Positions 53,122 to 61,223 are shown, counted from the first letter of the stretch. The stretch is 64,000 bases of DNA from Bradyrhizobium sp. 186 (GCF_023101685.1 NZ_CP082164.1:2356001-2420000), one strand, 5' to 3'. The notes: generated by a model not told the origin, from the sequence alone. Numbers and translations are program-made.

Positions 53122-53358
53122 TTATCCCTCGGTTGGAGGAGTGCCAATTCGCAGTTGACTGGCGGTCATCTTGCCAGAGACTGACACAAGCTCGTAGCCT
53201 ACCCGTTGCCCCTCGAGCAACGTGGAAAGGCCAGCTTGTTCGACCGCCGACATATGAACGAATATGTCCTTGCCTCCGCCGTCGGGTCTAATGAACCCGT
53301 AACCCTTAAACTTGTTAAACCAAACTACAAATCCGGTCGGCACAGTACCTCCAGGCAA
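53122..53358 (-). CDS. Cold-shock domain protein (CspA family)
   Basis: A single cold-shock domain is seen with RNP1 as KFKGYGFIRPD and RNP2 as DIFVHMSAV, after the conserved VVWFN. Such proteins bind single-stranded RNA and DNA and unwind transcripts. Length (78) is slightly longer than usual owing to a short tail (QLRIGTPPTEG). Start is TTG 53358 with AAGGA upstream, or GTG 53343 with GGAGG upstream. It is transcribed alone. Confidence 0.9.
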   Translation of the reverse strand: MPGGTVPTGFVVWFNKFKGYGFIRPDGGGKDIFVHMSAVEQAGLSTLLEGQRVGYELVSVSGKMTASQLRIGTPPTEG

Positions 53359-54343
53359 TTTCTTGGTCCTTCCGGAGCGAACGCCGTGATGAGGAGCTGA
53401 AATCGGGCGCAGATACGGGGTTGTTGAACTTGAGAACCCGGTCTCTTGCAGTTAATCCGCATCGCTCTATCTAGGTTCCTTCTCCTCTCCCTGGGCAGTT
53501 GCGCAGACAATCCAGCTTGATTGCCGACAGCATCTGTGCCCGGAATCGCGCTGCACAAGTACACAATCAGCGCTGGATGTTGCTTAAACGACAAGGCGCC
53601 TCGCAAACAGGCGTTCCATCTGGTGGAGATTGGATCTCAAGATGAGTCTCTCGCACCTAGCGTCGGCCGGATCGTCTCGTTGTTTGCGGGTGCAAATGTT
53701 GGCTCGCCGTACCAGATGCTCACGGCCAGCACCTAATACGGTAGTATGTTCAACACGGTAATACGTTCAATGACACCCTCCACATGGCGTGCAGGTATCA
53801 AAAGGTCGTCTTGGACATTGCTTATCAGACTGAGTGCCAGACGACGCTCGGGAAGTGGGGAGCTATCAAAGCTCTAACCGGCGATGTTTGCGGCGTCCAA
53901 CGTATGGACGGGCAGGCGAGTTGTTCGCCGAACGGATCAGAAAGGCGGGCGGTTGGTTGGTCTCGTTGGCGGACGCCGATTTGGCTTGAATCTCAGATAC
54001 TCCGCACGGCGTCTGCGGGAGATAACCTCACGCGTCCCATACCCGGCTGCGAACGAGATCGAAACTATTGCGAGAAGTAGCAGGAGACCGAGCACGTCTT
54101 ATCTCCAACCGAGTGTTTGTTAGGGGCGCCGTCAAAAGCCGATCTTCGGGCGCAAAACCGCGCTCGCGTCGCGCCGACCGGCGACGGTGGCGCCGATGTG
54201 GCTTGGAATAAGAGAACGGCACATAGTGGCAGTTGGCTGAGCATACGAGTTGTTCGGGGGAGCCAGGTCCTGAGCCGACAGTGCCGATCGGAAGACCATT
54301 AGGCGCGTGACCAGTTCAGCATTGCGAAGAGCTTGATCCTGCA
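53359..54343. other. 985-bp stretch without a supported gene
   Basis: Frames here are short and biased to Arg and Ser, with no recognisable domain. A 17-bp imperfect direct repeat (ACGGTAGTATGTTCAAC and ACGGTAATACGTTCAAT) lies near 53738-53772. The region may be decayed DNA. Confidence 0.4.
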
Positions 54344-54504
54344 CGCTGCTCCGCTCCCATCGTCTCCGAGCGCAGGGAGAGGGCCCACTGACGCTACGCT
54401 ACGCTGACAAACCTGAATAGCGTGAGTTTTCACGCCCACATCAATGAAATTTACGCAAGCCTAGCGATGGCCAATTTGACGAAGGTCAAGTTAAAGAGAG
54501 CGAC
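54344..54504. repeat. Diverged 160-bp direct repeat, copy A
   Basis: This stretch aligns with 55087-55244 over its whole length with scattered changes. Shared blocks are CTGCTCCGCTCCCATCG, ACGCTGACAAA, TGAATAGCGT and GGTCAAGTT followed by AGAG and CGAC. It ends with a Crp/Fnr-type box. It lies just downstream of the 3' end of the small DNA-binding gene. Confidence 0.6.
54476..54489. promoter_or_regulatory. Crp/Fnr-type box (TTGAC-GAAG-GTCAA) inside repeat copy A
   Basis: The palindrome matches the EPS-locus motif but no gene start follows it in a sensible position; the nearest gene runs towards it. Copy B carries a one-mismatch version (CTGAC-CACG-GTCAA) at 55216-55229. It may belong to the repeat rather than to a gene. 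Confidence 0.4.
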
Positions 54505-54538
54505 TTGCTCTCTCGGCGCGGGCGCTCCCTTCAGGAGA

Positions 54539-54730
54539 TCAGACAATCCGGAGCGGGAGTTTTAGTCTGCTGGCGATCTTCCTTATGGCCTGTGGTGTTC
54601 TGCCGAGGTGTCTTGAGACGGCGTGCACGCTCTTGCCTTCCAGGATGAGAGACCGTAGCTGGTCGATTTCCTCATTGCTCCATGGTGGAGCAGTGGGACG
54701 CTTTGGAGTTGGCAGTGTTAGCAATGTCAA
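54539..54730 (-). CDS. Small Myb/SANT-like helix-turn-helix protein
   Basis: The last 50 residues form a compact HTH: PPWSNEEIDQLRSLILEGKS followed by VHAVSRHLGRTPQAIRKIAS. The Trp, the acidic EE pair and the RT-x-AIR segment resemble Myb/SANT-like DNA-binding domains, known in small alphaproteobacterial proteins. The frame is open to 54838. I chose TTG 54730, seven bases after GGGAG, which gives 63 residues and avoids overlap with the gene upstream. Role unknown; probably DNA binding. Confidence 0.55.
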   Translation of the reverse strand: MTLLTLPTPKRPTAPPWSNEEIDQLRSLILEGKSVHAVSRHLGRTPQAIRKIASRLKLPLRIV

Positions 54731-54779
54731 TGTCGCACTCCCTCTGACGCGGTTAACCAAGTTGAAAATATCGCCGAGG

Positions 54780-55055
54780 CTAAGGAAGCGGCGTGAGCTG
54801 GTAAGTCGTAACGATCGGTCGCTCTTCCCCCGCATCATAGTCCTGGCTGGCTATGGCTTGGATAGTTTCGCGGTGCCTATGATAGGTCGCGCGAACGTCT
54901 TTCTGATCGGTGCCGTCCACTGTTGCACGATCGGCCAGCGCCCCCCATTCGATTTCGCAGAGCACTGGTCTGCTGCCGTCAAACATGGCGAACAGAAGGA
55001 TGCCCGAATGTTGGTCAACTACAATTTCTCCAGAAGGATCTGGCTGAAGCGGCAT
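54780..55055 (-). CDS. DUF1488-like small protein
   Basis: The 91-residue product has the features I associate with DUF1488: a beta-rich start (HSGILLFAMFDGSRPVLCEI), a loop with ALADRATVDG, a helix with YHRHRETIQAIAS, and a final strand region (RPIVTTYQLTPL). These proteins are common in alphaproteobacteria and have no known function. It lies 49 bp upstream of the SANT-like gene on the same strand and 31 bp from repeat copy B. Confidence 0.55.
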   Translation of the reverse strand: MPLQPDPSGEIVVDQHSGILLFAMFDGSRPVLCEIEWGALADRATVDGTDQKDVRATYHRHRETIQAIASQDYDAGEERPIVTTYQLTPLP

Positions 55056-55086
55056 GGCAATCGATCCCCATTGAGCAATGCGCTAC

Positions 55087-55244
55087 GCGCTGCTCCGCTC
55101 CCATCGGCTCTGATCGCAGGAAGAGGGTTGACTAGCGTTACGCTGACAAATGTGAATAGCGTTGGTTCTCCAAGCCCGCATAAGGGTAGTTTACGTGGAT
55201 GGGGCGGCGGTGAATCTGACCACGGTCAAGTTGTAGAGAACGAC
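55087..55244. repeat. Diverged 160-bp direct repeat, copy B
   Basis: This is the second copy of the repeat at 54344-54504, in the same orientation and about 740 bp away. The two copies flank the DUF1488-like and SANT-like genes, as a duplicated flanking element would. Confidence 0.6.
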
Positions 55245-55760
55245 CGGCTTAGGGGACTGGGCCGCCGAAATAACTCCCCGCGTGCGCCACTGGTCCGAGC
55301 GCATAGGCCAAAGCCCAATGCTCGCGTCGTCAACCCGCCGGCGAGGCTACCCGTTGCGCCGACGGAAGCCAGGCGCGGCTGCGCGTTACCGAAAACTAGC
55401 AGTGCACGGCATCGAAGCGCGGCGTCCTCGCCAGCGCAAGGCTGTGAAGTTCAGCGACCTGCCCGATCGGCAGGAGCGCAATCGGCGATTGGCAGGAAGC
55501 CGGCCGAAGCGCGAGTTATTCGACCCGCCCTGCTTCGCCTCGCGGACCGCATCGCAACGCGGCTCCGGGCGAAGTGCAGGCCCGGTCGAACCGTGGCGGT
55601 CCGCGATCGCTTCGGTTGGGATGCGATCGGATACGGCTCGGCAGCGCTGAGTATTGCTCGTTCCGTGTCAGACGAGTTTCGCAAATTCGTCGAACGGGAC
55701 CTGTAACCCCGCCGGGCAGTGGTTCTTGTGCCCCGCGACTTAGACCTGGTCCGAGACCAT
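55245..55760. other. 516-bp stretch without a supported gene
   Basis: Long open frames run through here on both strands, but their products are dominated by Arg, Pro, Ala and Ser and show no domain, as expected from GC-rich non-coding DNA. I see no box or terminator. Confidence 0.4.
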
Positions 55761-56123
55761 TCAAGTCATGTCGAGCCGTTCGCATGCGATCGTGCGCGTG
55801 GAGAAGTCAACTAGCGACTTGCAATCTTTTTGGCGCCCCCGCCAGCAGGCCGCGACGATGTCCTGCTTCATTACTTCCATCCCAAGGGCGAAGTTCTTCT
55901 CGTCCTTGTCCGGGCCGGTCGTATACATGTTGGCGGCATAAAAGAAATAGCTCGGATGGTTCGTCCCCATCACAGGGGCCGTGCGCCCGCCGGGCAACGC
56001 CAGCTGTTTAACATCCCAGCCGGCCAGCGGGGCTCGATCCTGCAGCCAGACCGTATTTGCGGCTGGATAATCGTCGCCGTCGTTGATTTTCCTGCGCTTT
56101 TGCAGGAAACCGGCTGCGTTCAT
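55761..56123 (-). CDS. Hypothetical protein, possibly a gene remnant
   Basis: From about Met at 56123 the product reads like a real protein (GDDYPAANTVWLQDRAPLAG, GTNHPSYFFYAANMYTTGPD, FALGMEVMKQDIVAACW). Sequence further upstream in the same frame looks random. I do not recognise a family. There is no signal peptide at the chosen start, and the abrupt change of character suggests a 5'-truncated gene. It is divergent from tenA. Confidence 0.4.
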   Translation of the reverse strand: MNAAGFLQKRRKINDGDDYPAANTVWLQDRAPLAGWDVKQLALPGGRTAPVMGTNHPSYFFYAANMYTTGPDKDEKNFALGMEVMKQDIVAACWRGRQKDCKSLVDFSTRTIACERLDMT

Positions 56124-56382
56124 TTCGCTTCGTGCGGGTTGTTCTGGTACGAAACTGGTGCGGTTCGTTCGCAATCGAAACTTGGACTTGGAGCGTGTGC
56201 CTGCTGTTGGTAACGACGTGAGAACGCATGTCAATCCTAACGGCCCCGACGACCAGCGAATTGTGTGTCATCGTGCCGGTTGATCTCGGCTGCCTGTCAA
56301 GGTCAACGTTCACCCGGCTTGCAACGCGCTCTCGGAAGCGAGCCAAAGACTTTCTTGGGAAAGCAGGCCCGGAGAAAAAATC

Positions 56383-57057
56383 GTGAGTTTCTTCCAGCGT
56401 CTAAAGACAGAAGCATCTCTCGAGTGGCGGGCTTATACCGAGCATCCCTTCACGGACCGGTTGGCTGACGGCTCGCTCCCCGAAGCGGCGTTTCGTCACT
56501 ACCTCGCTCAGGACTACCTGTTCCTCATCGAGTTTGCTCGCGCCTACGCGCTCTCGGTCTACAAGTCGCCCAAGCTTGCCGACATGCATGAAGGGGCGGC
56601 CGGCCTCGCGGCCATCCTCGACGTCGAGATGAACCTGCATGTGAAGCTCTGCGCCGGTTGGGGCCTGTCCCCGAGCGACCTCGAACAAACCCCTCCGGCG
56701 GTCGAGATGCTGGCCTATACACGCTACGTGCTCGACGCCGGAATGCGCGGTGATCTGCTGGCACTCAAGGTGGCGCTTGCCCCCTGCGTGATCGGCTACG
56801 CGGAGATCGCAATGCGGCTCGCCTCGCGACCCGACGCGGACGCTGCGACGAACCCATATCGCGTTTGGATCGCCGAGTATGCTGGCATGCCATACCAGGA
56901 GGTCGCGGCGAAAGCACGGGCGCACCTGGAGCATCTCGCCGACCGCTACTCCACGCCAGCCCGCGAGGTAGAGCTGATCGCGGTATTCAAGGAAGCCACC
57001 CGACTCGAGGCCGACTTCTGGGAGATGGGCTGGCGCGCGGGCCAGCGTGTTGAATAG
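56383..57057 (+). CDS. tenA: TenA/thiaminase II family protein
   Basis: The all-helical TenA fold is marked by Asp44 in HYLAQDYLFL, YKSPKLADMHEGAAGL, and Cys135 in LAPCVIGYAEI, which match the active-site Asp and Cys of characterised TenA proteins. The C-terminal EADFWEMGW is also typical. The enzyme hydrolyses thiamine or salvages aminomethylpyrimidine from degraded thiamine. GTG 56383 with GGAG upstream is the start; length (224) is normal. No other thiamine gene is next to it. It ends 13 bp before the tRNA fragment. Confidence 0.9.
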   Translation: MSFFQRLKTEASLEWRAYTEHPFTDRLADGSLPEAAFRHYLAQDYLFLIEFARAYALSVYKSPKLADMHEGAAGLAAILDVEMNLHVKLCAGWGLSPSDLEQTPPAVEMLAYTRYVLDAGMRGDLLALKVALAPCVIGYAEIAMRLASRPDADAATNPYRVWIAEYAGMPYQEVAAKARAHLEHLADRYSTPAREVELIAVFKEATRLEADFWEMGWRAGQRVE

Positions 57058-57070
57058 TCATTTCGGCAAT

Positions 57071-57122
57071 CGTGAGGCTCATAACCTGAAGGTCATAGGT
57101 TCAAATCCTATCCCCGCAACCA
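57071..57122 (+). tRNA. 3' fragment (52 nt) of initiator tRNA-Met, attachment-site-like
   Basis: The stretch holds the anticodon arm GGCTCATAACC with CAU, the variable region, the T arm ATAGG-TTCAAAT-CCTAT and the end CCCCGCAACCA. It matches the last two thirds of alphaproteobacterial tRNA-fMet. The acceptor 5' strand and D arm are absent: the upstream bases do not pair. The T-stem has A-T where I recall G-C, so the change is compensated. Such 3' tRNA ends are the usual scar of island integration. On this strand orientation the intact gene would lie to the left, outside the window. Confidence 0.75.
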
Positions 57123-57152
57123 AATAAGATGCTGTATTTGCAGCACGAAATC

Positions 57153-57180
57153 AAAAAGCCGCCCTTCGGAGCGGCTTTTT
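57153..57180 (+). terminator. Rho-independent terminator after the tRNA fragment
   Basis: AAAAAGCCGC, a short CCTTCGGA loop region, and GCGGCTTTTT form a strong 10-bp hairpin ending in a T-run. It is symmetrical and could work in both directions. Its position just after CCA suggests it is the natural terminator of the tRNA gene. The 240 bp that follow hold only an unconvincing 68-codon minus-strand frame. Confidence 0.85.
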
Positions 57181-57420
57181 GTTTGTCTGGAATCGCCACC
57201 GAGTCGCCACGGCAAATGCAACGCCGCACCGTCCGTCCCACTCTCTCCGCCAGGCCACGACGATCTTGTCGTAAGACCTGTCTAAGCTTGTCGCATTGAA
57301 AAGCGTTTTCGTATCGAAGTCGATCGCGTTCGTCAGCCGGGGTAGTGGCTCGATCAACTCACTTGGGTTCCGATCGACAATTTCTCAGGAGGTGGCGGGG
57401 CACCCCAGAATTTTGTGGCT

Positions 57421-58689
57421 CTAACCGGCTTTGCGAGCCGGGTCGGCCTCATTCTCCAGCAGCGGCATTTCCAAGCTGGGGATTTCCGGCATCGCCTTGC
57501 CCGCGATAGCCTGAAGGTCTCCGACCATGCCAACCGTGGAATCGAGGACGGCCAGTATCTGTGCTTCTCGCTTGGCCCACTGTCTGACGAGGAACTTGCG
57601 TTCCTTGTCCAGGTCTTCGCGCATGTCATTGAATTTCTCGACGACCGCCTCCACACGCTGCCGAAACTTGTTGCCGCTCAGGTAGTGGTAGACCTGCTCC
57701 ATTTTGGTGTGCTGTCCCTGCTGCACAAGGCGAGAGCTGCTCACGTCGATCAGCGCCTGGCGAAGAGCTACGGCTACGGGTAGCGCGCACCGGGGGTGCG
57801 CCACCCACACGCCGTCGATCCGATCGAACTGCTCGACGTGTTTGGGCAGGGCCTGGGAAATGATCAGAGCCACATCTGCGCCCGAGCGACGTTGATCGTC
57901 ACGCAACTTGCCCAGCCACCCATCGCTCCAGGCCTTCGTGCGTTTCGTTTCCCACAGGATAATACCAGCGGGCTGACCGATCTGGCTGTTCACCTGCTGC
58001 ATAACGTCTGCGCCCAGCTCACCCTTACCGACCGGTTCAATCGAATCCGTGGGGAAACGACCTCGCAAAAGTTCCTCAAGTTCGAGCTCGAAAACCTCGC
58101 CTTGCGACTGCTGCGATCCCTGCTCAGCTTTCCTCTTCAATTCCTCGATCGTTCGAGTCATCGACTCGATAGTCTGGTCCTTCTCCGCAACCCGCAGCCG
58201 GGCAGCTTCGTCCGCCTCCTGCCTGGCTTTGGCGTGAATTTGTTCGATGGAGGCCTGCACGCGCCGCTCGATCGTCAGGTCGAGCTCGCGCTTCTCTTCG
58301 TCCAGCGCCCTCTGCTTGCGGATGAGCTCCGCTTGCGCCTGCTGCGCCTCCGCCAGCTTGGCGTTGTTGCTCTGTAACGTCCGCTGCAACTCTGCAATCT
58401 CGTTGGTCCGTGCCTCCAGGTCTGCTGCTGAAGCATCACGCGCCTTCCTGGCTTCGGCCTCGATCAGTTGGGCGCGTTCGGCCGCCAAACGCTGCATGAC
58501 TTGATCGTTGATCGCCTCGCGGTCCTTGAGGACTTGCTCGCGCTCCTGGCGTAACGCCTCGGTCTTGCGCGAAACTTCGGCATCCTTGCTGGCAAGCTGT
58601 TCCTGAAACTGCCGGCGGGTCTCCGCAAGAAGAGGAGCGGCAAGAGATTCGGTCAGCCTCGGCGATGGCTTCCGCATCACGGAAGTCAT
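57421..58689 (-). pseudogene. DUF2130 protein gene, 5'-truncated and joined to an IS110 remnant
   Basis: The C-terminal half has the DUF2130 features: GEVFELELEELLRGRFPTDSI, VQQ-like VMQQVNSQIGQPAGIILWETKR, LRDDQRRSGADVALIISQ and WVAHPRCALPVAVALRQ, which resemble a nuclease-like fold. A long coiled coil (about residues 25-200, Glu/Gln/Ala/Lys-rich) precedes it. The first ~15 codons (TSVMRKPSPRLTES) come from IS110 transposase DNA read in another frame. The usual N-terminal zinc-ribbon-like region is therefore missing. It may still be translated as a 422-residue chimera. Function of the family is unknown. Confidence 0.75.
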
Positions 58690-58969
58690 TCTTCTGTCCC
58701 TTCGAATAGGGGCGCACGTATTTCGCGGGCATCAGTCGGGCGTCGTGGCCGAGCATTTGGAGCTTGCGACTGAGATGATGCGCGCCGACGCAGGCCTCCA
58801 TACCGATTAAGCACGCTGGCAGGTTGGCGAGCCGTGCTTCTACCTGGCCGCGTGACCACTTCTGCCGCAGCACGATTGCGCCGCGCTGATCGTGGCCCAC
58901 GATGTGGAACGAGTTCTTGCCGATATCGATGCCTATCACGGCGATCGCTGAGCTGAGTTTCTGAGACAT
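58655..58969 (-). mobile_element. IS110-family transposase, N-terminal remnant
   Basis: From ATG 58969 the frame encodes the IS110 DEDD-type start: AVIGIDIGKNSFHIVGHD (first Asp), PACLIGMEACVGAHHLSRKL (Glu), and PYSKGQKNDFRDAEAIAEA (Asp pair). It then loses homology at about 58655 where the DUF2130 coding sequence begins. Only about 105 of the roughly 340 residues of a full transposase remain, so it is inactive. Confidence 0.85.
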
Positions 58970-59314
58970 GGCGTGCTCCTGTCTTGGCCGCCCCTTGCCA
59001 GCTTGTCGTGCTGGCAGGGCCGGAGCACGGCCGGACCATCCCATTAGCGGGCCTTGCCTTAGGCCGCCTCGGATGTCCGCCCCGCTCGCATCTCGCGCCG
59101 TCTGCGTTTGGAACTGAAACATTTTCTAGCCTGAATGATTTGCTCCCGGGGCTTCGCAAGATGCGAGGCATTCATGAACCCTCTTTCGGCGAGCGACGTG
59201 TTCCTTACGGTCGCGGTTATGAGCACGACGTTCCTGATTGAGATCGGGTTTTTCATCCTGATCGGAATGTTCTGAAATAGCGCGCTATGGGTGGTGCGCA
59301 GCGGGTGCGAAGGT
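58970..59314. other. IS110 left-end sequence and adjoining gap
   Basis: The first ~100 bp upstream of the transposase start are probably IS end DNA, with an inverted pair near 59000-59030 (TTGTCGTGCTGGCAGGGCC and nearby GGCCGG). No target duplication is visible and IS110 elements usually leave none. No gene is seen up to 59314. Confidence 0.4.
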
Positions 59315-59524
59315 CTAGTTCTCCTCGAACTTGATGGTTGAGACCGGCCATCTTCCGTCATGACCTTTGATTGAAATCCGAAGCCCGTGCAATTCATCCA
59401 GCCAAACGTTCTCGACCGTGCCTGCCTTTCCGTCGGTAAGGACGACGGTTTTGCCGATCAATTCGGATTGCGCCTTACCGTACTCATTCAAGATCGTCGA
59501 TGCACGAAGCTTCACCGGCGGCAT
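59315..59524 (-). CDS. Small hypothetical protein, 69 residues (PRC-barrel-like)
   Basis: The product is beta-rich: ELIGKTVVLTDGKAGTVENV, then LRISIKGHDGRWPVSTIKF. The layout of short strands with GKAGTVENVWLDE recalls small PRC-barrel-type or SH3-like folds. ATG 59524 is the start. It is one of several small minus-strand genes here. No function is known to me. Confidence 0.7.
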   Translation of the reverse strand: MPPVKLRASTILNEYGKAQSELIGKTVVLTDGKAGTVENVWLDELHGLRISIKGHDGRWPVSTIKFEEN

Positions 59525-59557
59525 CGTTCATCCATGTTCCGCCGAGCCGACTGCGGC

Positions 59558-59731
59558 TCAACCGCGCGACTTCCAGTGCTCGGCCGCTTCGAATTCGCGG
59601 AGCCGATCGATTTGCGCTCTCAGGCTCGCCGGTAGTTCCGGCTCTGGTTTCAGCGACGCACGTAGTCTCTCGCCGATCTCTCGAACGATGGCCCGACTGT
59701 GTATGTGGTCAATGTCAATTCGGTTGCGCAT
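59558..59731 (-). CDS. Small hypothetical helical protein, 57 residues
   Basis: From ATG 59731 (GAAGG about ten bases upstream) the frame gives MRNRIDIDHIHSRAIVREIG followed by an amphipathic helix (ERLRASLKPEPELPASLRAQ) and a C-terminal LREFEAAEHWKSR. The part of the frame upstream of this Met looks random. It lies 33 bp upstream of the 59315-59524 gene on the same strand and may share its transcript. Confidence 0.6.
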   Translation of the reverse strand: MRNRIDIDHIHSRAIVREIGERLRASLKPEPELPASLRAQIDRLREFEAAEHWKSRG

Positions 59732-60108
59732 GACGGAGCCTTCGGTTCCGCCAGCACGCCGTGCACTCCCCCCGCAACCGATCGGGGCACTGCTGGCGAT
59801 TTTGAATAGAACCGGAGACCGTCGCTTTTGGCTATCTGCGCGAGCGCTTGTATTGAGAACAGCGGGTCGTTCGCCACGACCTTTGGCTATCCGCGACATG
59901 CGCCGTGTTACTACCGGCGAGCGACGGCCTCAGTTTTTCTAAAGCCTGGCGGACGCTTTCGTTCCTTGATTTTCTGATCGCGACCGCGATGTTCCATTCC
60001 GAAGGAGGAACCTGCCCCAGCGGCTACTCGCTGGCGCCATGGAAGCAACTTCCGATGCGGCCGAAAACATTGGGCCGCATGCGTTCGGGAACCATTTCTG
60101 AGAGTGCC

Positions 60109-60255
60109 CGGTTAGTTCATGGGGCGATCCGGTTAGTTCATGGGGCGATCCGGTTAGTTCATGGGGCGATCCGGTTAGTTCATGGGGCGATCCGGTTAGT
60201 TCATGGGGCGATCCGGTTAGTTCATGGGGCCATCCGGTTAGTTCATGGGGCGATA
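60109..60255 (+). repeat. Seven-copy 21-bp tandem repeat
   Basis: The unit CGGTTAGTTCATGGGGCGAT plus C is repeated seven times without spacer. Copy six has C for G in GGGGCGATC, and copy seven ends in A. Twenty-one bases are seven codons, so every copy keeps the same frame; in the frame that continues into the next ORF it reads RLVHGAI. Each copy also holds an ATG. Copy number could vary between strains by slippage. Confidence 0.95.
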
Positions 60256-60270
60256 AAGGGGACCATCGTC

Positions 60271-60444
60271 ATGAGGACCAAATATCTCGCTGCGATTGCG
60301 ATAGCTGTTCTTGCTTGTAGTGGGCTGGTCGTGAATTCCGTCGGCTCGCTTCATCGCGAAAAGCAGTCCACGCTGGCCGCCATACAAGTGGCGGACCGAT
60401 TAGCTGGGTCCGTGGATCCGTATTTGATACGGTCTGGTGGCTAA
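60271..60444 (+). CDS. Small secreted or membrane-anchored protein, 57 residues
   Basis: From ATG 60271 (AAAGGGGA about ten bases upstream) the product has a signal-peptide-like start: MRTKYLAAIAIAVLACSGLV, then a short polar mature part (SLHREKQSTLAAIQVADRLA). The LACSG segment could act as a lipobox-like site, but it does not fit the consensus closely. The frame is open through the 21-bp repeat array just upstream, so a longer repeat-bearing form cannot be excluded. No family is recognised. Confidence 0.55.
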   Translation: MRTKYLAAIAIAVLACSGLVVNSVGSLHREKQSTLAAIQVADRLAGSVDPYLIRSGG

Positions 60445-61010
60445 AACGGCCGGTGTAACTCAGAAATGCATTGGCGGCGCTGCCTTAAGTCATGGGGCAT
60501 CGCGCCCGTTCGGCAAGCAAGGCTGTAACGCCTTTGCCTCACATCCCATCGCGCTCGCATCCATACGTCGCATTCCTCGTCTGTCGGATTGAACGCTGCC
60601 TCTGCCTACGCCGCAACTTCGTGTCCGTTACTTCCGATATTGTGCCCAACGCTGACGTCAGATTTACAACTTTGTTTGTCCGCTGAGTGCACCGGAGCGG
60701 ACCTCGTCTGAATCATTCCATAACATCGGATGTGCGAACGGCGGCCGACGCCTGCCAGCTGCTGATCATAGCCGGAGCCCAGGTCGGATACTGGAGGAAC
60801 AGCTGACCTGCTTCGCCCGACCCCGAGCACTTCCGTCTCTGACCTTAGGCTACATCGCGGCCACTCGGCGCTATTGCCAAAAAAATTTAGGCAACCGCTC
60901 AAGGTCGATCGGGCGCTACGAAAGGCTTGATCCTCTAAGTCTGAGCGTGTCCCTAAGCGCCGCAGCGAGCCTTCCGTGATCAACGCTGGACGGGCGCCGA
61001 ATTTCACGAA
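60445..61010. other. 566-bp gap without a supported gene
   Basis: Frames in this stretch are short and random in composition. I see no repeat, box or terminator. Confidence 0.35.
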
Positions 61011-61190
61011 TCATCCGATGAGCCATCGCCCTTTGTGGATATCGAACTTCACCAAGCCTTCGTCTCGCATTTTCAATAGAAGGGATTGGCATGCTTCTTC
61101 ATTCACGACATTGGCGCGTTTCATGACTTCGTAGACTTTGAGTGGCTTTTCGCGGAGCGCGCTCAGGATATTTTCTCGATCATTCAGCAC
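61011..61190 (-). CDS. Small winged-helix-like protein, 59 residues
   Basis: Reading from GTG 61190 gives MLNDRENILSALREKPLKVY, then EVMKRANVVNEEACQSLLLK, and a short ending MRDEGLVKFDIHKGRWLIG before TGA at 61011-61013. The order helix, helix, recognition helix and a beta wing (GLVKFDIHKGRW) is that of a minimal winged helix. It is short but has convincing composition. It may be a small DNA-binding regulator. It lies 33 bp downstream of the 61224-61430 gene on the same strand. Confidence 0.65.
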   Translation of the reverse strand: MLNDRENILSALREKPLKVYEVMKRANVVNEEACQSLLLKMRDEGLVKFDIHKGRWLIG

Positions 61191-61223
61191 GACTAGACTC
61201 CTAAGGTCACCAAGCGCGCCAGA

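Noticed and set aside
53153..53167. TTGAC-like palindrome with GGTCAT in the cold-shock gene
   Set aside because: It lies inside the coding sequence, has five central bases and an imperfect second half-site, so it is most likely chance.
54585..55706. Plus-strand open frame of 373 codons
   Set aside because: Its product is Arg/Pro/Ser-rich without any domain and it runs antisense to the SANT-like and DUF1488-like genes.
60109..60255. CRISPR array
   Set aside because: The repeats are directly adjacent with no spacers, and no cas gene is present, so this is a simple tandem repeat.
60606..61007. Minus-strand 133-codon frame
   Set aside because: Low-quality composition rich in Ser, Arg and Gly with no domain; it also leaves no room for a promoter of the small genes.
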